A DNA stretch of 9,787 nt from Candidatus Eiseniibacteriota bacterium (GTDB lineage Bacteria; JAFGKV01). Below, piece by piece: positions 6,495-9,787 of the stretch. The first letter of the stretch is position 1, and every line of letters starts with the position of its first letter. The notes beneath the pieces are model-generated. The model was not told the DNA's origin. It did not search any database and worked only from the letters and a program-made list of their open reading frames with translations. The DNA is taken from NCBI GenBank assembly GCA_025453925.1, contig JALOPK010000099.1, positions 1 through 9,787 on the forward strand, read 5' to 3'. A program made the translations under genes and the position numbers.

Positions 6495-8363
6495 ATGAGT
6501 GAGAGAGTCCTTGTCGTCGACGATGATCCCGTGATGCGGGAACTGCTCCGCGCGGTTTTCGCCCAGGCCGGGATGACCGTTCTGGAGGCGGAGGATGGTC
6601 AGGAAGGTCTTGAGGAGATCCGCGGGGAGCGGCCTGACCTTGTTCTGAGCGACGTGATGATGCCGATAATGGATGGATTCGAACTCGTGCGCCGGGTACG
6701 TTCCGACCCGCTTCTTGCGAGTACGCCCCTGATCATCCTCAGCGCCAAAGGCGAGGAAGAGGACCGAATCAAGGGCCTTGAACTCGGCGCCAACGACTAT
6801 ATGACCAAGCCTTTCAGCGGCAAGGAGCTCGTTGCCCGTGTCCGCGGCACTATCCGCTATCGGGACATGGTGCGCCTACAGCGAGCACCTCTCTCGGATG
6901 GGCCCTTTGCTGCGAAGGGCTTGGAGCACCTGGCGCAACTCACTTTTCAGACCTTCGTCCCCGGCACGGGCAACCGTTCCGCCTACGAGGCGTGCCTGGC
7001 GGCGGCGGAGAACCCGGGGAAACGCTTCAATCCGCTGTTCCTTTACGGTGGCCCGGGGATGGGCAAGACCCACATGATGTGCGCCCTGGCAAACGAGGTC
7101 TTCCGCCGAAACAACGCCGTCAAGCTGCTGTACCTCACGTCGGAGGTGTTCAGCAGCCAGATCATCGATGCCTATCGGGACCGACAGGTAACGCAACTGC
7201 GGGATCAATACCTTCAGGCCGACGTGATGCTGGTCGACGATATCCAGTTCCTGGCTATCTCGCCTAGTATGCAGACCGTCGCTGCGGACCTTCTCGCCGT
7301 TATGTACGACAAGGGGAAACAGATCGTCATTTCGAGTGATCGCCGCCCCGAGGAACTGCAGGCCCTGACCACCGAGATCAGCACGGCGTTTGCCCTTGGC
7401 CTGGTAGTACGGATCGACCAGCCCGATGCGACGCTGCGCACCAGCATCCTCCGTGCAACGGCCCAGCGCAACAACTGGGCGGTCGATGTGGCCATGTTGG
7501 ACTACCTTGCGGCGAACCTGGAGTCGGATCTGCGGACACTGGGCGGCCTGGCCAAGCGTCTTGTGGCGCTGAAGACTCTGTCTGGGACGGCGATATCCAG
7601 GGAGATCGTTGATGATCTGATCGCCGAGGTCACGGGACCGCCTGGAACAGACATGCCGCCCGAGTCCCCGGCCGGGAAGGCATCACCCGTGCCGGCGGCA
7701 TCTTCCCCCGACGCGGCGGCACCACCGGCACCCGGGGCCGGCGAACCGCCCGCCCACCCGGCACTTGCCTTCCAGGATCCCCTGGCCGCTGAATTCACCC
7801 CGCTCGCCTCCCTCACCCGAGTTCTGGGTGGCTTCCGCGACGCCGCCATGGCTCTGGCCTGCCTCAAGGCACGCCCGGTGATCGTTCTCGGCACGTCTCC
7901 CACCCTCGCCCTCGACACGGTAGACATGCTTGCTGAGTCCCGCAAACGATCGGTGACGCTTCCTGAGGGTGATGAGTGGGCCTACGTGGTGCATGTTCAA
8001 CGGGAGGCTCCCTCCTGGGTGCTGGTCGCTCTCCCGGGCTGGCGGGAAGGCACCGAGGTTACCCGGATGCTGCCGGCCGACCGAAATCCAGCATTTCTCA
8101 TCGTTCTGGACAGCATGAGCCCCAAGGTGATGGAGGCCCGCCAGCTCATCGATGGCCTCCCCGCCACGTGCGGGATGGCCGTGGTGGTGCTGGTGCCCAC
8201 CCTGACCGATGACTCCTCCGAGCGAACGGTTGAGACCCTGTCCCGAAGCATGCGCAGGCTCTTCAAGGTTAAGGCGTGCGCGCCATTGATCGTCAGCCCG
8301 CGGCTGACCACGGCCGCGACCAGGAACTGGCTGCACATGGCCAGCGAGCCGCCCCCGACGTGA
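6495..8363 (+). CDS. Response regulator with DnaA-type AAA+ ATPase output and unknown C-terminal domain
   Basis: A 622-residue cytosolic fusion. Residues 1 to about 120 are a complete receiver domain: acidic pair D9-D10, phosphoacceptor D53 (LSDVMMP), S83 and K105 (MTKPF). Residues about 145-380 match DnaA domain III: LTFQTFVPGTGNR, NPLFLYGG, Walker A GGPGMGKT (185-192, K191), an initiator-specific region around SEVFSSQIIDAYRD, Walker B D248-D249 followed by IQFL, sensor 1 VISSDRRPEEL, and sensor 2 R347 (LRTLGGLAKRL). Box VII has lost both usual arginines: ETERLxSRF-type residues read TEISTAF, with E294 and A298. Domain IV, which binds DnaA boxes, is absent. A Pro/Ala linker (about 381-421) leads to a C-terminal alpha/beta region (about 430-622; strands PVIVLG, WVLVALPG, FLIVLD, MAVVVLVP) that I do not recognise. 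DnaA-family proteins control replication initiation, as Hda does without domain IV, or act as ATPase scaffolds. Here phosphorylation probably gates the ATPase. It is coupled to the downstream kinase by GTGA. Confidence 0.9.
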   Translation: MSERVLVVDDDPVMRELLRAVFAQAGMTVLEAEDGQEGLEEIRGERPDLVLSDVMMPIMDGFELVRRVRSDPLLASTPLIILSAKGEEEDRIKGLELGANDYMTKPFSGKELVARVRGTIRYRDMVRLQRAPLSDGPFAAKGLEHLAQLTFQTFVPGTGNRSAYEACLAAAENPGKRFNPLFLYGGPGMGKTHMMCALANEVFRRNNAVKLLYLTSEVFSSQIIDAYRDRQVTQLRDQYLQADVMLVDDIQFLAISPSMQTVAADLLAVMYDKGKQIVISSDRRPEELQALTTEISTAFALGLVVRIDQPDATLRTSILRATAQRNNWAVDVAMLDYLAANLESDLRTLGGLAKRLVALKTLSGTAISREIVDDLIAEVTGPPGTDMPPESPAGKASPVPAASSPDAAAPPAPGAGEPPAHPALAFQDPLAAEFTPLASLTRVLGGFRDAAMALACLKARPVIVLGTSPTLALDTVDMLAESRKRSVTLPEGDEWAYVVHVQREAPSWVLVALPGWREGTEVTRMLPADRNPAFLIVLDSMSPKVMEARQLIDGLPATCGMAVVVLVPTLTDDSSERTVETLSRSMRRLFKVKACAPLIVSPRLTTAATRNWLHMASEPPPT

Positions 8364-9502
8364 ACGCGTCATTCATGCACCCCGCCTCCTCTGCGGGGGC
8401 AGAGGCGCGGCTGGTCGGCGAGAATGCGTTTTTCGTCCCGTTCTCGGAAGCGGGACGCACTCGCCTCTTGGGGGCGGTGACATTGACCGCACACCGCGCC
8501 GGCGACGTCCTGTTCGAGGAGGATGATGCCCCGGATGCGGTCTATCTCGCGATCTCAGGGTCTGTGGCACTCGCCAAACGTACCCGAGAAGGGCACGTGG
8601 AGACTCTGGCTCGGGTTCAGCCCGGCGAATACTTTGGGGAGATGGGAGTGATCGACAATCTCGGCCGGAGTGCGACCGCCAGCGCCGAGACCGATGCCGT
8701 CGTCGCGCGGGTACCGGGGCCGCTGCTTATGGACGTACTCCGGAGCGAGCCGAGCACGGCCAGTCTCCATTTCGTCCATCGCGTCTCGGAGTATCTCCGA
8801 ACGACCAACGCCCGGTTCATCGCGCAGGTGCTCCAGAAGGAGCGGATGCAGGTCGTCGGGGAAATGGCCAGTTCCATCATCCACGACTTCAAGAATCCGA
8901 TGACCAGCATACAGCTCGGCGCCGAGATGATCGATCAGAACACCGATGATCCGGCGACGCGGCGCTACTGCGAACTCATCATCGGGCAGCTTCGTCGAAT
9001 GCTGGCCATGGCGGAGGAATTGCTGGCCTACTCCCGTGGCTCGTCCGAGCTGCAGCGGGAACGCGTCACGGTTCGGCAGTTTCTTCGAGAGTTCGAAGTC
9101 TACAACGAGGATTTCCTGCGGCAGAGTAAGGTCGGGCTCACGTTGGAGCCCGTCGATACGGTGATCGAGATCGATCGTACTCGGTTCATGCGCGTGTTCC
9201 AGAATCTGCTCAGCAACGCGGTTGAAGCGTGCGGTGACCGCGGCGGACACGTCACGATCCGCGCGGCCGTGGAGGATTCGGCCCGGTTGCGCTTTGATGT
9301 GGCCGATACCGGTCCGGGCATACCTGAGGCTATTCGTAGTAGGGTGTTCGATCCCTTCGTGACCCATGGCAAACGCAGGGGGACCGGGCTAGGCATGGCG
9401 ATTGCCCGTACTATCGTCGAGGCCCACGCCGGCTCAATTGTCTTCGAGACCGAGAGCGGCAAGGGTACCACCTTCACGATACGCATTCCACTCGGCAGCT
9501 AG
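8360..9502 (+). CDS. Soluble histidine kinase with N-terminal cyclic-nucleotide-binding-type domain
   Basis: A 380-residue kinase from GTG 8360, which overlaps the regulator stop as GTGA. An in-frame ATG at 8375 is an alternative; neither start has a strong ribosome binding site. Residues about 18-140 form a CRP-like beta-roll: AGDVLFEEDDAPDAVYLAISG, then a phosphate-binding cassette GE94MGVIDNLGR103SATA that keeps the Glu and Arg used to hold cyclic nucleotides. There is no DNA-binding helix-turn-helix after it; a helix (RTTNARFIAQVLQKERMQVV) leads into the dimerisation/phosphoacceptor domain with H175 in the H-box IIHDFKNPMTSIQ. The ATPase domain has the N-box FQNLLSNAVEAC, G1 DTGPGIP, F-box FDPFVT and G2 GTGLGMAI, all intact. 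No signal peptide or membrane segment is seen, so it senses an internal signal, perhaps cAMP or cGMP. The obvious partner is the receiver domain of the preceding gene. The stop codon TAG lies at the boundary of an IS630-type element. Confidence 0.92.
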   Translation: MNASFMHPASSAGAEARLVGENAFFVPFSEAGRTRLLGAVTLTAHRAGDVLFEEDDAPDAVYLAISGSVALAKRTREGHVETLARVQPGEYFGEMGVIDNLGRSATASAETDAVVARVPGPLLMDVLRSEPSTASLHFVHRVSEYLRTTNARFIAQVLQKERMQVVGEMASSIIHDFKNPMTSIQLGAEMIDQNTDDPATRRYCELIIGQLRRMLAMAEELLAYSRGSSELQRERVTVRQFLREFEVYNEDFLRQSKVGLTLEPVDTVIEIDRTRFMRVFQNLLSNAVEACGDRGGHVTIRAAVEDSARLRFDVADTGPGIPEAIRSRVFDPFVTHGKRRGTGLGMAIARTIVEAHAGSIVFETESGKGTTFTIRIPLGS

Positions 9503-9505
9503 TGT

Positions 9506-9530
9506 ATTGTCCGAGAACTTGCTTGACAAT
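9506..9530. repeat. ATTGTC/GACAAT inverted repeat in the IS left end
   Basis: ATTGTC (9506-9511) and GACAAT (9525-9530) are perfect 6-bp reverse complements about 4 nt inside the presumed IS end. The right arm contains TTGACA (9523-9528), a perfect -35 hexamer, but the best -10 at normal spacing (GACCAT, 9545-9550) is poor. The dyad may be a subterminal transposase-binding site or operator, or a weak transposase promoter element. Confidence 0.35.
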
Positions 9531-9556
9531 TGCGCGTGAGTGCTGACCATGTGAGC

Positions 9557-9787
9557 ATGTTTCCACCCGCCACACCGCTCTTGATCGACGACAGTCAACG
9601 GAAGAGGCTCAGCTTCCTCGCCTCGTCCGGGAAGACGCCGCAGGCCATCGCGAGGCGCGCGCGCATTGTTCTTCTTGCTGCCGAAGGCACGTCGAACACT
9701 GCAATCGCTCGCGTGTTGGGAATCAGCCGCCCCACGGTCCTGCTGTGGAGGGCACGGTTCACCCGGTTCGGCGTACGGGGACTGATG
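9557..9787 (+). CDS. IS630-family transposase, N-terminal part (3' partial)
   Basis: Seventy-seven codons from ATG 9557 stay open to the window edge; an in-frame GTG at 9551 is another possible start. The sequence has the typical IS630 N-terminus: TPQAIARRARIVLLAAEG, then a helix-turn-helix (IARVLGISRPTVLLW) that binds the element ends, and RARFTRFGVRGLM, where family members usually continue into a GL.D-type linker. The DDE catalytic domain, and therefore whether the gene is intact, lies outside the window. It is too close to the edge to judge activity. It belongs to the mobile element and not to the two-component operon. Confidence 0.85.
   Translation, partial: MFPPATPLLIDDSQRKRLSFLASSGKTPQAIARRARIVLLAAEGTSNTAIARVLGISRPTVLLWRARFTRFGVRGLM

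Larger units (their letters stand above)
9503..9787 (+). mobile_element. Left end of an IS630-family insertion sequence (3' partial)
   Basis: The region right of the kinase contains the start of an IS630-type transposase and runs off the window. The left boundary is inferred: IS630 elements insert at TA, preferentially within CTAG, and duplicate the TA. CTAG stands at 9499-9502, so the element would begin at about 9502-9503 with GTGTATTGTCCGAG. The right inverted repeat is outside the window, so the ends cannot be confirmed here. Insertion is in the same orientation as the kinase gene. Confidence 0.7.

Noticed and set aside
8276-8359. Start at 8276 for the histidine kinase
   Set aside because: It would overlap the preceding gene by about 88 nt with an Arg/His-rich extension that lacks any domain similarity; GTG 8360 is more economical.
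7683-8372. 229-codon minus-strand frame opposite the C-terminal unknown domain
   Set aside because: The + strand frame is continuous with the REC-DnaA protein and ends at the GTGA junction. The minus frame is Gly/Arg/His-rich with no motif.
1-9787. CRISPR arrays, tRNA or rRNA genes
   Set aside because: No regularly spaced direct repeats, tRNA-like cloverleaf or conserved rRNA segments were seen on reading either strand.

Overview
The window looks like a piece of a high-GC (by eye above 60% G+C), densely packed chromosome, probably from an uncultivated Gram-negative bacterium. The evidence for Gram-negative is a lipid A acyltransferase-like C-terminus at the left edge and a membrane phosphoglycosyl-transferase-type protein. 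I cannot name a phylum. All genes lie on the + strand, many start with GTG, and most junctions are 3-4 nt apart or overlapping, so there are two operon-like blocks.

Block 1 (1-6377) continues from the left edge. In order it holds: the tail of an LpxL/HtrB-like acyltransferase; an HpnJ-like radical SAM protein with an N-terminal B12-binding-type region; a single polypeptide joining a GT2 glycosyltransferase to a WbaP/WcaJ-type polyprenyl-phosphate glycosylphosphotransferase; an ANL-superfamily (acyl-CoA synthetase-like) protein ending in a degenerate AroQ chorismate mutase domain; and a compact DAHP synthase. The three junctions at 1658, 3934 and 5580 are 4-nt ATGA/GTGA overlaps, so the products are probably made together. 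My inference is an envelope-associated lipid or glycolipid pathway tied to shikimate/aromatic flux. The phosphotransferase, ligase and chorismate mutase parts have each lost canonical catalytic residues, so this is not simply a textbook pathway.

Block 2 (6495-9502) follows a 117-nt gap. It is a two-gene signalling unit. The first gene is a response regulator whose output is a DnaA-type AAA+ ATPase without the DnaA DNA-binding domain IV and without the box VII arginine finger, followed by a Pro/Ala linker and an unrecognised alpha/beta domain. The second is a soluble histidine kinase with an N-terminal cyclic-nucleotide-binding-type domain. They overlap by GTGA and are very likely a cognate pair.

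The right edge (about 9503-9787) is the left end of an IS630-family insertion sequence. It begins at or just after the kinase stop codon, within a CTAG sequence, and its transposase runs off the window.

The strongest points for follow-up are the REC-DnaA fusion with its CRP-type kinase, and the chorismate mutase relic attached to the ligase directly in front of the DAHP synthase, which is the enzyme such a domain normally regulates.
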